Origin: Sodalis praecaptivus
GTDB lineage: Bacteria; Pseudomonadota; Gammaproteobacteria; Enterobacterales; Enterobacteriaceae
Length of the DNA stretch: 64,000 nucleotides
Direction of reading: 5' to 3'
Assembly: GCF_000517425.1 (NCBI RefSeq)
Contig: NZ_CP006569.1
Location: forward strand, 372,001-436,000
Positions 39,521 through 49,369 of this stretch are shown piece by piece. The notes under the pieces are model-generated. The model had not been told where the DNA came from, made no database searches, and saw only the letters and a list, made by a program, of their open reading frames with translations. Position 1 is the stretch's first letter. Each line of letters starts with the position of its first letter. Both the position numbers and the translations under genes were made by a program.

Positions 39521-40204
39521 CTACAAGGTGCGACAAATGCTCCACAGCTGCACTTCGCGCGCGTGGTGGCGCAGCAGCAGCCGGCTTATCTCGCCGGCGG
39601 TACTGCCCGTGGTAACAACATCGTCCAACAGCGCCACCCGTTTCCCGGCGACATCCACGCGGCACAAGAAGGCACCGCGGAGGCTATGCCGGCGTTGACG
39701 GGCGCCTAAGCGCTGCTGGGGCGGCCCGCCGCGGTAGCGGAACAGCCCCTGAGCCTGCCAGGGAACCTTTAGCCAGCGCGCAAGCGCACCGGCGAGCAGT
39801 TCGGTTTGATTATAGCCCCTACACCAGTGACGATAGGCATGCAAAGGCACATTAAGCAACAAATCCGGCTTTTCATCCCCCTCGGCGGCGCGATCGCGCC
39901 AGCGCAACCACAGCAGTCGCGCCAGCACGCGGGCAAGGCCAGTGTCGCCCTGATATTTAAGTTTTGTCACCAGCCGGCTAAGCGGCGCACGGTAGTCCCC
40001 TACCGTAAGCAGACTTTGCCAGGGCGGGGCCTGCAGCCGGCAGCGTCCGCACGGCTGGCGTTCGCTGCCGGCCGGTAGTCCGCAGCGCGGGCAGGCGATT
40101 CCCTGCTCCGCAAGCAGCACTCTAACGCAGCCGCGGCAAACGCCGTGATGGCTGAACCAAAGCGGTTGCCGGCATAGCCAACACAGGGCGCTGATTGTTA
40201 GCAT
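39521..40204 (-). CDS. gntX: ComF/GntX-family phosphoribosyltransferase-like protein
   Basis: From the ATG at 40204 the protein has 227 residues, the same as E. coli GntX. It has an N-terminal zinc-finger-like part (CWLC, CRGC, CPRCG, CGRC) and a C-terminal PRPP-binding loop VALLDDVVTTGSTAGEI. The family includes competence protein ComF; the E. coli gene is needed for use of extracellular DNA as nutrient, and its name reflects an early link to gluconate. It is transcribed away from bioH across 41 bases. Confidence 0.9.
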   Translation of the reverse strand: MLTISALCWLCRQPLWFSHHGVCRGCVRVLLAEQGIACPRCGLPAGSERQPCGRCRLQAPPWQSLLTVGDYRAPLSRLVTKLKYQGDTGLARVLARLLWLRWRDRAAEGDEKPDLLLNVPLHAYRHWCRGYNQTELLAGALARWLKVPWQAQGLFRYRGGPPQQRLGARQRRHSLRGAFLCRVDVAGKRVALLDDVVTTGSTAGEISRLLLRHHAREVQLWSICRTL

Positions 40205-40245
40205 AGGGTTAACCTTTTTTGTTTCCGACTTTTGGACGATAACAG

Positions 40246-41019
40246 ATGACGTCACTGTTTTGGCAAACGACCGGTACCGGCGATCGCGATCTTGTGCTGC
40301 TGCACGGATGGGGACTGAATGCCGGCGTCTGGTCTTGCATTATTCCGCGGCTAGCGCCGCATTTTCGCCTGCACCTGGTCGATCTGCCGGGCTATGGCCG
40401 CAGCCGCGGATACGGGGCGCTGACCTTGGATCAGATGGCGGAGGAAGTGGCGTCACGGGCCCCCGCCGGCGCGCTATGGCTAGGCTGGTCGCTCGGCGGG
40501 CTGGTGGCGACCACGGTGGCGTATCGGCGCCCTCAAGCGGTCGCTGGCCTGATTACCGTGGCCTCTTCACCGCGTTTTTGCGCCGACGGCGACTGGCCAG
40601 GGATAAGGCCGGAGGTGCTGGAGGGCTTTGCGCAGGAGCTGCGTTCGGATTTCACCCGAACCGTCAGCCGTTTTCTCGGTCTGCAAACGCTGGGAACCGA
40701 GTCCGCGCGTCAAGATGCGCGCTGGCTGAAAAGTGTGGTATTGGCGCAGCCGACGCCCGAGACCGAAGTGCTGGCCGGCGGGCTGGCGCTGCTGCGCGCC
40801 AGTGATTTGCGCTCGGCGCTAGGACGGCTTGACGTGCCGCTGCTGCGCCTGTACGGCTATCTGGACGGCCTGGTGCCGCGTAAAGTGGTCCCCTTGGTGG
40901 ATGAATGCAGTCCCGCCAGCCAAAGCATCGTCTTTGCCGGCGCGGCGCATGCGCCGTTCATTTCTCATCCCGCGCTTTTCTGCCAGGCGCTGTGCGACTT
41001 CAGCCAGACCGTTACCTGA
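40246..41019 (+). CDS. bioH: Pimeloyl-ACP methyl ester carboxylesterase BioH
   Basis: BioH removes the methyl group from pimeloyl-ACP methyl ester, the gate between the fatty-acid cycle and the biotin branch. The 257-residue alpha/beta hydrolase (E. coli 256) has the triad S82 (GWSLGG), D207 and H235, all with E. coli numbering. It is divergent from gntX. Its 3' end is followed by a short degenerate repeat (about 41017-41102) with GATTGC motifs, then a convergent phosphorylase gene. Confidence 0.96.
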   Translation: MTSLFWQTTGTGDRDLVLLHGWGLNAGVWSCIIPRLAPHFRLHLVDLPGYGRSRGYGALTLDQMAEEVASRAPAGALWLGWSLGGLVATTVAYRRPQAVAGLITVASSPRFCADGDWPGIRPEVLEGFAQELRSDFTRTVSRFLGLQTLGTESARQDARWLKSVVLAQPTPETEVLAGGLALLRASDLRSALGRLDVPLLRLYGYLDGLVPRKVVPLVDECSPASQSIVFAGAAHAPFISHPALFCQALCDFSQTVT

Positions 41020-41102
41020 TTGCATCAGCGGTGGCGCTGCGGCCCAAGCCGGAACCTAGGCTGATTGCGCCAATGCCCAAATCGGACCGCTGCCCGATTG
41101 CG

Positions 41103-42791
41103 TCAGCGCTCGGTTAGGGGTTCAAGCCAGTAGAACGTATAGGGCGCGAGGGTCAGGGGGCCGCCGCTGACCGAACCGTCGGTGGTCAGTTGGCGATAAT
41201 CGCCGTCAGGCAGGGTGCAGCTCACCGCTTTATTTGCCAAATTATAGATACACAGCAGCCGCTGGCCGGCGGCGCGGCGGTAAAAGGCGAGTAGCGCATT
41301 ATCCCACTCCAGCACCTCCATGGCCGCATCGGGGTGAAACGCCTGTTGCCGCCGACGCAGCCGGATAAGGGCGCTCAGCGCCCGGAATACGCGCGAGCGC
41401 AAGCCGGTCTCCTCATCCAACATCGCTTCGATGTTTTTCAGCGGGTATTTTTCGCGATTGACCGCGCGGTTATGCCCGGCGGCCTTCACCCCTTCATAAT
41501 CATTACGTGACCCGAGGATACTCTGTACATAAACAGCCGGCACGCCCGGAAACGCCAACAAAATGGCATGGGCGAGGATAAAGCGGCTTAGCCGCGTCTC
41601 ATCGCTATCCTCGCGCCGGTTAAGCGCATCCAGATAGGTAACGTTGATTTCATAGGGGCTGGTGGTGCCATCGGTATTTTGTTTATAGGACACCAGCGCA
41701 CCCTCGCTCTCCAGATCGCGCACGAGCCGGATGATTTCCGCCTCCGGCAGAATGCCGCGCAGCGGATTCATACCGATGCCGTCATGGGAGGCGAGGAAGT
41801 TAAAAAAGGTCGTAGTGCCGCCGCCGATGTCCAGCCCGGCGGCCCAGTGCCGCAGGGCGCGGCTGCTGCCGTTGTGCAGCGCGTGCAGCACCAGCGGCGG
41901 CAGCGGAAACTGGTATACCATCTGCGCTTCATCGCGGCCGTTGCCGAAATAGCTAATGTTATCCTGATGAGGCACGTTGGTTTCGGTAATAATCACGGTT
42001 CCCGGCGCGACCTCATCGCAAATGGCGCGGAACAGTTTCACCAGCAAATGGGTGCGGGGTAAATGGATACAACGGGTGCCCACTTCTTTCCACAGATAGC
42101 CCACCGCGTCCAGGCGAATATAGTCCGCGCCTTGAATTAAATAGTGCAGCAATACGCCGATAACGGCGATCAGTACTTGGGGGCGGCCAAAGTTGAGATC
42201 CACCTGATCGGCGCTGAACGTGGTCCAGAGATAGCGAGTGCTGCCGTCTTGCGCGGTAAACGGCGTCAACAGCGGAGACGTGCGCGGGCGCGTCACGCTG
42301 CTAAGATCGGTGGCGGGGGGGAGGGCAATGAAGAACTCCTCATAGGCCTGCTGACCCGCCAGATAGCCTTTCACCCACCGACTTTCGGCGGACATGTGAT
42401 TACAGACAAAATCGAACATCAACCGGGTGGAACGATTGAGCTGGCCGATCTGCTGCCAACTGCCGACGATAGGATTGACCTGTTGATAATCGATGACGGA
42501 AAAACCATCGTCGGAAGAGTAGGGATAGAACGGCAGCAAATGCACCAGGGAGAACGTGTTGCGCAGGCGGTGATTAAAAAAAGTGGTGAAGGTATCAAGG
42601 GTGGGTTTTTCCGCCTCCATAAACTGGTCGGCGTAGGTGATAAGCACTACATCGTCCTGATCCCAGTGTGTTTTGCGCGCCTGGTGCGGCGTGGACTTGG
42701 CGAAGCTGATTTGGCTCTTGATGGTGTCCAGTTGCCCCTGGCTTAAGGCGGTGGGGTAAATCTCTCTCAGCAAGCGGGTTATGGCTTCCAT
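41103..42791 (-). CDS. GH13_18 sugar phosphorylase, probably glucosylglycerate phosphorylase (YcjM-like)
   Basis: A 562-residue glycoside hydrolase of the sucrose-phosphorylase subfamily. Nucleophile D228 (YIRLDAVGYLWKE), acid/base E270 (VIITETNVPH) and D337 (ASHDGIG) are present. The whole sequence follows E. coli YcjM closely (LITYADQF, HLLPFYPYSSDDGFSVIDY, IQSILGSRNDYEGV), and YcjM is a glucosylglycerate phosphorylase, so that is the best guess; sucrose or another glucoside remains possible. I chose the second of two adjacent ATGs; AAGG lies upstream, and the frame is open back to 42887. It is alone, with no transporter, between bioH and feoC, a place it does not hold in E. coli. Confidence 0.85.
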   Translation of the reverse strand: MEAITRLLREIYPTALSQGQLDTIKSQISFAKSTPHQARKTHWDQDDVVLITYADQFMEAEKPTLDTFTTFFNHRLRNTFSLVHLLPFYPYSSDDGFSVIDYQQVNPIVGSWQQIGQLNRSTRLMFDFVCNHMSAESRWVKGYLAGQQAYEEFFIALPPATDLSSVTRPRTSPLLTPFTAQDGSTRYLWTTFSADQVDLNFGRPQVLIAVIGVLLHYLIQGADYIRLDAVGYLWKEVGTRCIHLPRTHLLVKLFRAICDEVAPGTVIITETNVPHQDNISYFGNGRDEAQMVYQFPLPPLVLHALHNGSSRALRHWAAGLDIGGGTTTFFNFLASHDGIGMNPLRGILPEAEIIRLVRDLESEGALVSYKQNTDGTTSPYEINVTYLDALNRREDSDETRLSRFILAHAILLAFPGVPAVYVQSILGSRNDYEGVKAAGHNRAVNREKYPLKNIEAMLDEETGLRSRVFRALSALIRLRRRQQAFHPDAAMEVLEWDNALLAFYRRAAGQRLLCIYNLANKAVSCTLPDGDYRQLTTDGSVSGGPLTLAPYTFYWLEPLTER

Positions 42792-43220
42792 CATGGCACC
42801 TTGTTGATGTGACGAACGTGCTGACACAGCATAAACGTGGCAATGATACCTAGTTGTCACTGTAGCTACTGGGAGCGAAATCGCCAAGGGGATTGATGAC
42901 AGTTGCGGGCGGGGAAGGCGGTAGAAATGCGGAAAACGATCGGTATATCAGTGAATTAATTCCTATGCTAAGAATGCGCCGGAAAGCGTATTTTTCCGGC
43001 GCTGCCCCGATTCAACGCACCGCCGGTGGACGCACCGTTAATAGGGCAGCCGGCAGCGGTAGCGGCGGGTGCGGCGGGTGCGGCGGGCATCGACAACCCT
43101 GTCGTCACTTGTTTGGCGCTCAGCGGGCGGCCGCCGGTGGATGCACCGTTAACAGGGCAGCCGGCAGCGGCGGCGGCGGGCATCGGTGAGCGTAGGGTCC
43201 TTTGCTTTGAGCGCAGCAGA
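42792..43220. other. 429-bp gap between the GH13_18 gene and feoC
   Basis: The part next to the phosphorylase start (42792-42980) is of ordinary composition and should hold its promoter. From 43000 it becomes very GC-rich and repetitive (see the repeat at 43021). Frames across the GC-rich part give only Gly/Ala/Pro/Arg-rich peptides and are not genes. Confidence 0.4.
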
Positions 43221-43268
43221 CTAAGCGGCCGGCGAACGCAATCGATAGCAGGGCAGCCGGCAGCGGGC
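43021..43268. repeat. Repeats of about 111 bp running into the feoC 3' end
   Basis: A 39-bp segment beginning CGCCGGTGGA at 43021-43059 recurs at 43132-43170 with two differences, 111 bp away. Its last part, AGGGCAGCCGGCAGCGG, recurs a third time at about 43250-43267. Between the first two lie three copies of the 9-mer GCGGCGGGT. The third copy lies inside feoC, so the last 15 or so codons of feoC are made of repeat sequence. Confidence 0.75.
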
Positions 43269-43463
43269 GCTACGCGAACAGGCGCGGCAGGCGCCGGCGG
43301 CTGTATCGTCGCCGGTCACCCGCTCGGCCTGGCCCATCATCTCCAACCGTTCCAGCATCGCCGCGGCCATCGCCTGGGGCAGCCGCAGGCGCAGGCTCAG
43401 CGCGCGGGCGTCCGCTTGGCCCATCAATTCCAGCGCGTCGCGCAGCTGCATCAGTCCAGACAC
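43221..43463 (-). CDS. feoC: Ferrous iron transport protein FeoC, changed C-terminus
   Basis: FeoC is a small winged-helix protein (80 residues here, 78 in E. coli) that binds FeoB and can carry an oxygen-sensitive Fe-S cluster. The N-terminal LMQLRDALELMGQADARALS and the MLERLEMMGQAERV region are family-like. Four cysteines are seen (C59, C62, C68, C72) with spacing unlike E. coli, and the tail CYRLRSPAA lies in the adjoining repeat. The start is GTG at 43463 with AGGAGG upstream. It is nine bases downstream of feoB. Confidence 0.85.
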   Translation of the reverse strand: MSGLMQLRDALELMGQADARALSLRLRLPQAMAAAMLERLEMMGQAERVTGDDTAAGACRACSRSARCRLPCYRLRSPAA

Positions 43464-43472
43464 CGCGCCTCC

Positions 43473-45779
43473 TTAGTGACAGCTTTCGCCGCCGGCGGGC
43501 TGGCAACAGGGTGAGGATTCCGCCGCGGACAGCCCCGGCTGGAAACGATCCCGACAGCGGTAGAGGCAGGCAATCAAAAGACCGTTGACCACGATAACCG
43601 CCGCTATCGCCGTCGCGCTGTAAAGCGGATGCTGCATGAAAGTGGCCGCCTGATAGAACAGCGTTGCCAGCGAATAAGCCACATTAACGCCCCAGAGTGC
43701 CGACAGTAGCATCCAACCGCGGCTGCTTTCGCGGGTAATGGCGCCGAGGACCGAAATACAGGGCACATACAACAGAACGAAGATCAGATAACTGTAAGCG
43801 GCGGTGGCGCTGCCAAATTTGCTGCTCATCATTCCCATGGCGCCGCCGCTCATCTCGCCGTCGCCTTTACTGGCTTCGATAGGGTTGGCAAGAACGCTGA
43901 AGCTGAAGACATCCTGTAGGCCCTGCCAGGTTTCCGTCATGGCGCCGGACAATTCATCCAACAAATCGAACGCGTCCGGCTCAAACGGGGTACGGGTGAT
44001 CTGTTCGGCGGTATACAGCGTGTTCAGCGTCCCCACCACCACCTCTTTGGCCATCGCGCCGCTAATCAGCCCGACCGTGGCCTGCCAATTATCCTCATGG
44101 ACGCCCATCGGCTTGAGCAGAGGGGTCAGGGTTTTACTCACCGCCGCCAGCGCGGAGTGATTGACGCTGTCCGCCGCTTCGCCGTGCAGCGTGAAGCTGT
44201 TAAGCGCGCCGATGAGCATGCTGGCCAGGACGATGACCTTACCGGCCCGAAGCACGAAGCCTTTCAGCCGCTGCCAGGTTTGCAGCAGCAGACTTTTGAT
44301 GTGCGGCACGTGGTACACCGGCAGCTCCATGATGAACGGAATCGCTTCGCCGCGCATGAGCGTATATTTCAGCATCAATCCGGTAAGGATCGCCACCACA
44401 ATTCCCAGCAGATACAGCGAAAATACCAACGTTGCGCCGTGCTGGCCGAAAAAAGTCGCGGCGAAGACGGCGAAAATCGCCAACCGCGCGCCGCAGGACA
44501 TGAAGGGCGCCATCATGATGGTCATCAGGCGCTCGCGCGGCGCGTTGAGCGTGCGGGCACCCATTACCGACGGCACATTGCAGCCGAAACCGACAATCAG
44601 CGGCACGAACGACTTGCCCGGCAGGCCGAGGGACTGCATCAGCCGGTCGATGACGAACGCGGCGCGCGCCATATAGCCGGAATCTTCCAAAAACGACAGG
44701 CACAAATACATTATGCCGATTTGCGGAATAAGCGGCAGCACGGTATTGATGCCGCCGCCCACGCCCTGGGCCAGCAGCAGCGTTAACCACTGCGGCGCGT
44801 GCAGCTGATAGCCCAGCCATTGGGTGCCGTCGATGAACAACGCGGCGGATCCGCCCTCAAACAGCGGCTGCAGTGCGCCGCCGAGATTGATGGCGAGGAT
44901 GAACATAAGATACATCACCATAAAAAACAGCGGCACGCCAAGCCAGCGGTTGAGCAGCACGGCGTCAAGACGCGCGGTCAAGCGGTTGGTCTGCGTCAAA
45001 TGGCCGTTACTGACGGCCTGACAGAGGGCGATGATGGTGGCGTAGCGGGCATCGGCGATCGCCAGCGCCGCATCCTGCTGCAGGCCCGCGCGCAGGCTTT
45101 CCAGCCGTTGGGGCGAGGTCAGCAACTCACGGCTGTGAATGTCCCCTTCCAGCATATGCAGCGCCAGCCAGCGCCGCAGGCGTGGCGAAAACGCGTGAGG
45201 GGTGAATGGCTGTAACTGTTCTACCGCCTGGCGGACGGCGGGCGGATAGTCGACCGTGAGTGACGGTGCCGCCGGTAGCGGGCCGTCCAGCCGTGCCTTC
45301 AAGGTTTCAATGCCCTCAGCGCGGGTGGATACCAGCGGGATCACCGGACAGCCGAGCCGTCGCTCCAGTGCCGGAATATCGATGTTAATGCCCTGACTGC
45401 AGGCGATATCCAGCATATTCAGCGCCACGATGCAGGGAATACCCAGCTCCAGCAACTGTAGCGTCAGATAAAGATTACGCTCCAGATTGGCGGCGTCGAC
45501 CACGTTGATAAGCACATCGGCCTGGTGTTCGAGGATATACCGGCAGGCGATTTGCTCGTCCAGCGAGGATTGCTGCGACAGCGTGGTCAGAGAGTAAGCG
45601 CCCGGCAGATCGACCAGCGTAATATGCTGTGCGGCGGTGGTGAAAAAGCCTTCTTTACGTTCCACCGTAACGCCGGCCCAGTTACCGACCCGCTGGCGGG
45701 CGCCGGTCAACTGGTTGAACAGGGTGGTTTTGCCGGCGTTGGGATTACCGATCAAGGCCACAGTGCGTGTAGTGATCAT
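43473..45779 (-). CDS. feoB: Ferrous iron transporter FeoB
   Basis: FeoB is the inner-membrane Fe2+ transporter with an N-terminal G-domain. The 768 residues compare with 773 in E. coli. G1 is GNPNAGKTT (11-19), G3 is DLPGAYSL and G4 is NMLD; a helical domain and two Gate regions with about ten membrane segments follow. The C-terminus is cysteine-rich (SPCCQPAGGESCH), as in enteric FeoB. It is the middle gene of feoABC, 73 bases after feoA. Confidence 0.97.
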   Translation of the reverse strand: MITTRTVALIGNPNAGKTTLFNQLTGARQRVGNWAGVTVERKEGFFTTAAQHITLVDLPGAYSLTTLSQQSSLDEQIACRYILEHQADVLINVVDAANLERNLYLTLQLLELGIPCIVALNMLDIACSQGINIDIPALERRLGCPVIPLVSTRAEGIETLKARLDGPLPAAPSLTVDYPPAVRQAVEQLQPFTPHAFSPRLRRWLALHMLEGDIHSRELLTSPQRLESLRAGLQQDAALAIADARYATIIALCQAVSNGHLTQTNRLTARLDAVLLNRWLGVPLFFMVMYLMFILAINLGGALQPLFEGGSAALFIDGTQWLGYQLHAPQWLTLLLAQGVGGGINTVLPLIPQIGIMYLCLSFLEDSGYMARAAFVIDRLMQSLGLPGKSFVPLIVGFGCNVPSVMGARTLNAPRERLMTIMMAPFMSCGARLAIFAVFAATFFGQHGATLVFSLYLLGIVVAILTGLMLKYTLMRGEAIPFIMELPVYHVPHIKSLLLQTWQRLKGFVLRAGKVIVLASMLIGALNSFTLHGEAADSVNHSALAAVSKTLTPLLKPMGVHEDNWQATVGLISGAMAKEVVVGTLNTLYTAEQITRTPFEPDAFDLLDELSGAMTETWQGLQDVFSFSVLANPIEASKGDGEMSGGAMGMMSSKFGSATAAYSYLIFVLLYVPCISVLGAITRESSRGWMLLSALWGVNVAYSLATLFYQAATFMQHPLYSATAIAAVIVVNGLLIACLYRCRDRFQPGLSAAESSPCCQPAGGESCH

Positions 45780-45852
45780 GAATAAAACCTGTAAGCAGTG
45801 ACAAATACAAACGGATTACCCCGGGCGCACGGCGCGTTCGGAGCAGGGCGGG

Positions 45853-46080
45853 TCAATGGTCGGCACGGCTCAATAGCAGCAATGACAGATCTTTTTTTCG
45901 CAATACCAGCTGTACCCGCCGCACCTCGATTTGCACGGGATCGCCCAGCGGGGCGACGCGCACCACCTGGAACGAACTGCCGGGCAACATGCCAAGGGAC
46001 AGCATTTTTTGCCGAAAGGCGGGAGGGATCTCTTTGGCATAGCCGGTAATTTTATAATGGTGCTGCAATTGCAGTTGCAT
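45853..46080 (-). CDS. feoA: Ferrous iron transport protein FeoA
   Basis: FeoA is a small cytosolic SH3-like protein that assists FeoB. From the ATG at 46080 it has 75 residues, as in E. coli, with the typical [29 protein letters not shown] core. AAGGT lies upstream. The frame is open to 46110, but those codons are not family-like. The operon probably starts from a promoter between 46081 and 46250, where a Fur-box-like site is seen. Confidence 0.95.
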   Translation of the reverse strand: MQLQLQHHYKITGYAKEIPPAFRQKMLSLGMLPGSSFQVVRVAPLGDPVQIEVRRVQLVLRKKDLSLLLLSRADH

Positions 46081-46193
46081 AGTGACCTTCTTGATGGTGA
46101 CCGAAAGCACGGCGGAAACGGTAAATACCCCGGCGTCCGGGGGTATGATTTGTCAGAACGGACAGGCGCAGTGTTAATTAATGCAAATGGTAA

Positions 46194-46208
46194 AAGTAAT
46201 AGTTATCA
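46194..46208 (-). promoter_or_regulatory. Possible Fur box ahead of feoA
   Basis: On the minus strand TGATAACTATTACTT matches the 7-1-7 Fur consensus at 10 of 14 positions. It lies about 115 bp ahead of the feoA start in an AT-rich stretch. Fur control of feo is established in E. coli; the match alone is moderate. Confidence 0.4.
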
Positions 46209-46776
46209 ATAACAATAATTTTATCACCTTATCACCCGCGCTAAATAAAACAAACCATCAACCAAATTCTTTTTTTCAGCGGCGATCGCAAAAATCTATT
46301 CCCTGCGGTTTGATGCAGTGCACTGTATTTACAGTATTTAAGTTTTTTAAGCGTCTCGAAGATTCCGGGCGATAGCGTGGGGTTCGTCTATTTTTATTAG
46401 CCATGGCGCACGGCGGAAAATGAAAATAACCCTGTGCCAATAGGCAGTAAATATTAAATAAGCGTCGAAAAATAGTGTAATGAAAATATTATGTTAATTA
46501 TTAAAACTTGATGTAATTATCGCCCGCATAGTGAATATAGAAATAATTATAATATTAATTTATTTACCAGTCCTCCATTCTGTGGCCGTGGTAAACACCA
46601 ATGTGAGCCTAACCGCACCGGTGCCGCCGATGCCGAGAAAAAGCCGCACGGAGACCCTCACCCTGGACGTTAGGGAGACGGCGGACAGGACCGGCGCTGC
46701 GCGCCCCACCCGCAGTTAAGGCGCGCTGACCCGCGAGAGGCGCTAAATGGCAGGGGACTGGGGGCGTCGCCCAGGC
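46209..46776. other. Non-coding stretch between feoA and the 55-bp repeats
   Basis: From 46209 to about 46590 the DNA is clearly more AT-rich than its surroundings and lacks any recognisable gene. From 46600 to 46776 it becomes GC-rich again. I see no FNR site that I can support, although feo is FNR-activated in E. coli. Confidence 0.35.
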
Positions 46777-46985
46777 AGGGCGCAGGCCCGTATTCACAGG
46801 GCGTTTAGCGCCGGTCTACCGCCCGTCAATTAGGGCGCAGGCCCCTATCCACAGGGCGTTTAGCGCCGGTCTACCGCCCGTCAGCTAGGGCGCAGGCCCG
46901 TATTCACAGGACGTTTAGCGCCGGTCTACCGCCCGTCAATTAGGGCGCAGGCCCCTATCCACAGGGCGTTTAGCGCCGGTCTACC
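46777..46985. repeat. 55-bp tandem repeat, about four copies
   Basis: Units start at 46777, 46832, 46887 and 46942, exactly 55 bp apart. Units 1 and 3 share the variant CCCGTATTCACAGG; units 2 and 4 share CCCCTATCCACAGGG. This indicates a duplicated 110-bp dimer. Within each unit GGCG-TTTAG-CGCC can form a hairpin. The last unit loses identity near 46985, about 45 bp from the tex stop codon. Confidence 0.93.
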
Positions 46986-47029
46986 GGCGCACAGGGATGA
47001 TGGGGCCCGTCTCTACGGCCCCGCCGTTG

Positions 47030-49369
47030 TTAACGCCGTTTGCCCAGCGCGGCCGCCAGCGCATCGCTCATCGCGCTATTGCCGCCCGCGGCATTACCGG
47101 ATTGGCGGCCGCCGCCGCGAGCGGGGGGACGAGACGCCGTTGCGCCGTTGTCCCGCCGGCGTTCACCTATATCCCGGCGCGCCGGCGCCTCCCCCGGCTG
47201 TTCGTCGAGCCGCATGGTCAAGGCGATGCGTTTGCGCGCCATATCGACGTCCATGACTTTCACTTTGACAATATCGCCGGCTTTCACCACCTTGTGCGGA
47301 TCGTCGATGAACCGATCGGACAGAGAGGAGATATGCACCAACCCGTCCTGATGTACGCCGATATCCACGAATGCGCCAAAGTTGGTCACGTTGGTCACCG
47401 TACCCTCGAGCACCATACCCTGCGTAAGATCCTGGAGCGTTTCCACGCCGTCGGCGAAGGTGGCGGTTTTGAACTCGGGCCGCGGGTCGCGTCCCGGCTT
47501 TTCCAGCTCTTTGATGATATCGGTGACGGTGGGCAAACCGACGCGCTCATCGGTAAAACGGGACGGACTCAGGCCGCGCAACGTAGACGGATCGCCCATC
47601 AAATCGCTTAACGATTTCTCCGTGGCCTGTAAAATCCGCTCTACCACCGGATAACTCTCCGGATGCACGGTAGAGGCGTCAAGCGGGTTGTCGCCGTGAT
47701 TGATGCGCAGGAAGCCGGCGCATTGCTCAAAGGCCTTGGGGCCTAAGCGGGGGACTTTCAGCAGCTGTTGACGGTCGCGGAAACGGCCGTTCTCATCGCG
47801 CCAGTTGACAATATTCTGCGCCATCATACGCGTCAGGCCGGCGACGCGAATCAGCAGCGGCACCGAGGCGGTATTCAAGTCGACGCCGACGGCGTTGACG
47901 CAGTCCTCCACCACCGTATCCAGTTTTTTCGCCAGCTGGCTTTGGCTGACATCGTGCTGATACTGGCCGACACCGATGGACTTTGGATCGATTTTGACCA
48001 GCTCCGCCAGCGGATCCTGTAGTCTGCGGGCGATGGAGACCGCACCACGCAGCGAGACATCCAAATCGGGGAATTCCTGCGCCGCCAACGCCGAGGCGGA
48101 ATAGACCGACGCGCCGGCCTCGCTGACAATCACCTTTTGCCCTTTCACGTCTGGATAGCGCTTTTGCACCTCGGCATAAAAGCGCTCGGTTTCGCGCGAT
48201 GCGGTGCCGTTGCCGATGGCGACCAGCTCGACATGATGTTTCAGACACAGCGCAGCGACCGCCGCCGCGGCTTTATCGGCCTGGCCGGTATGCGGATAAA
48301 GGGTATCCGTCGCCACCAGTTTGCCCGTGGCGTCGACGACCGCGACCTTAACGCCGGTGCGCAGACCCGGATCCAGTCCCATGGTGGCGCGCAATCCCGC
48401 CGGCGCCGCCATTAATAAATCATGCATGTTGCGGGCGAAGACTTGGATCGCTTCCTCCTCGGCCTTTTCACGCATGCTGCCCATCAATTCGGTTTCCAGG
48501 TGCATCAGAATTTTAATGCGCCAGGTCCAACTGACGACCGACTTGCGCCAGCCGTCGGCCGGCGCCTGGTTGAAGCGCACCTGCAAATGATCGGCAATCA
48601 TCTCCTCGCAGTAGCTGGCGCGCGGCGGCTCATCCGTGTGCGGATCGGCGTTCAACGCCAGTTGCAGCACGCCTTCGTTGCGTCCGCGCAACATGGCCAG
48701 CGCACGGTGGGACGGCACCTGGGACAGCGGCTCGTGGTGGTCGAAATAGTCGCGGAATTTGGCGCCGTCTTCTTCTTTGCCGGGGACGACCCGCGACACC
48801 AGATGGGCGTTTTTCCATAAATAGGCGCGAATTTTCGCCAGCAAGGCGGCATCTTCGGCAAAGCGCTCCATCAGGATATAGCGCGCGCCGTCAAGGGCCG
48901 CTTTGACGTCGGCCACGCCGGCGTCGGGGTTCACAAATTCGGCCGCCGCGCTCTCGGGATCCGTGGACGCGTCCTGCCAGAGCCTATCCGCCAGCGGCGC
49001 CAGCCCAGCCTCAATGGCTATCTGGCCGCGGGTGCGGCGTTTGGGCTTGTAGGGCAGGTAGAGATCTTCGAGCTCGGTTTTGCTCAAGGTCCCCTGGATT
49101 GCCGTGGCCAGCGCCTCGGTCAATTTGCCCTGTTCGTCGATGGATTTCAGAATACTCTGACGTCGCTCGTCCAGCTCGCGCAGGTAACCCAGGCGCGTTT
49201 CCAGCGTACGCAACTGCGTATCGTCCAGGCCGCCGGTGACTTCTTTACGATAGCGGGCGATAAAAGGCACGGTGTTGCCTTCATCCAGCAGCCGCACCGC
49301 GGCGTCCACCTGCTCCGCCCGGGCTTTCAGCTCGCCGGCGATAAGATGGTTCAATGACTCTCTATTCAT
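47030..49369 (-). CDS. tex: RNA-binding transcription accessory protein Tex (YhgF)
   Basis: A conserved nucleic-acid-binding protein of 779 residues (E. coli 773) linked to transcription and tolerance to stress. Domains in order are the N-terminal Tex helical region, the YqgF/RNase H-like domain around [16 protein letters not shown], the helix-hairpin-helix region ([16 protein letters not shown]) and a C-terminal S1 domain ([31 protein letters not shown]). It is divergent from greB. The basic Gly/Arg-rich tail after S1 is a little longer than in E. coli. Confidence 0.96.
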   Translation of the reverse strand: MNRESLNHLIAGELKARAEQVDAAVRLLDEGNTVPFIARYRKEVTGGLDDTQLRTLETRLGYLRELDERRQSILKSIDEQGKLTEALATAIQGTLSKTELEDLYLPYKPKRRTRGQIAIEAGLAPLADRLWQDASTDPESAAAEFVNPDAGVADVKAALDGARYILMERFAEDAALLAKIRAYLWKNAHLVSRVVPGKEEDGAKFRDYFDHHEPLSQVPSHRALAMLRGRNEGVLQLALNADPHTDEPPRASYCEEMIADHLQVRFNQAPADGWRKSVVSWTWRIKILMHLETELMGSMREKAEEEAIQVFARNMHDLLMAAPAGLRATMGLDPGLRTGVKVAVVDATGKLVATDTLYPHTGQADKAAAAVAALCLKHHVELVAIGNGTASRETERFYAEVQKRYPDVKGQKVIVSEAGASVYSASALAAQEFPDLDVSLRGAVSIARRLQDPLAELVKIDPKSIGVGQYQHDVSQSQLAKKLDTVVEDCVNAVGVDLNTASVPLLIRVAGLTRMMAQNIVNWRDENGRFRDRQQLLKVPRLGPKAFEQCAGFLRINHGDNPLDASTVHPESYPVVERILQATEKSLSDLMGDPSTLRGLSPSRFTDERVGLPTVTDIIKELEKPGRDPRPEFKTATFADGVETLQDLTQGMVLEGTVTNVTNFGAFVDIGVHQDGLVHISSLSDRFIDDPHKVVKAGDIVKVKVMDVDMARKRIALTMRLDEQPGEAPARRDIGERRRDNGATASRPPARGGGRQSGNAAGGNSAMSDALAAALGKRR

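Noticed and set aside
42893-43514. Plus-strand frames of 98 and 162 codons across the feoC region
   Set aside because: They are Gly/Ala/Arg-rich, made of the GC-rich repeat and the complement of feoC, with no family resemblance.
46500-46525. TTGATGTAATTATC as an FNR site for feoABC
   Set aside because: Only the first half matches TTGAT-N4-ATCAA, and it lies over 400 bp from feoA.
46531-46719. 62-codon frame in the feoA-tex gap
   Set aside because: It spans a sharp change in base composition, lacks a ribosome site and resembles nothing known to me.
46777-46985. Regular 55-bp spacing as a possible CRISPR array
   Set aside because: The whole 55-bp unit is repeated, so there are no unique spacers between short repeats, and no cas genes are nearby.
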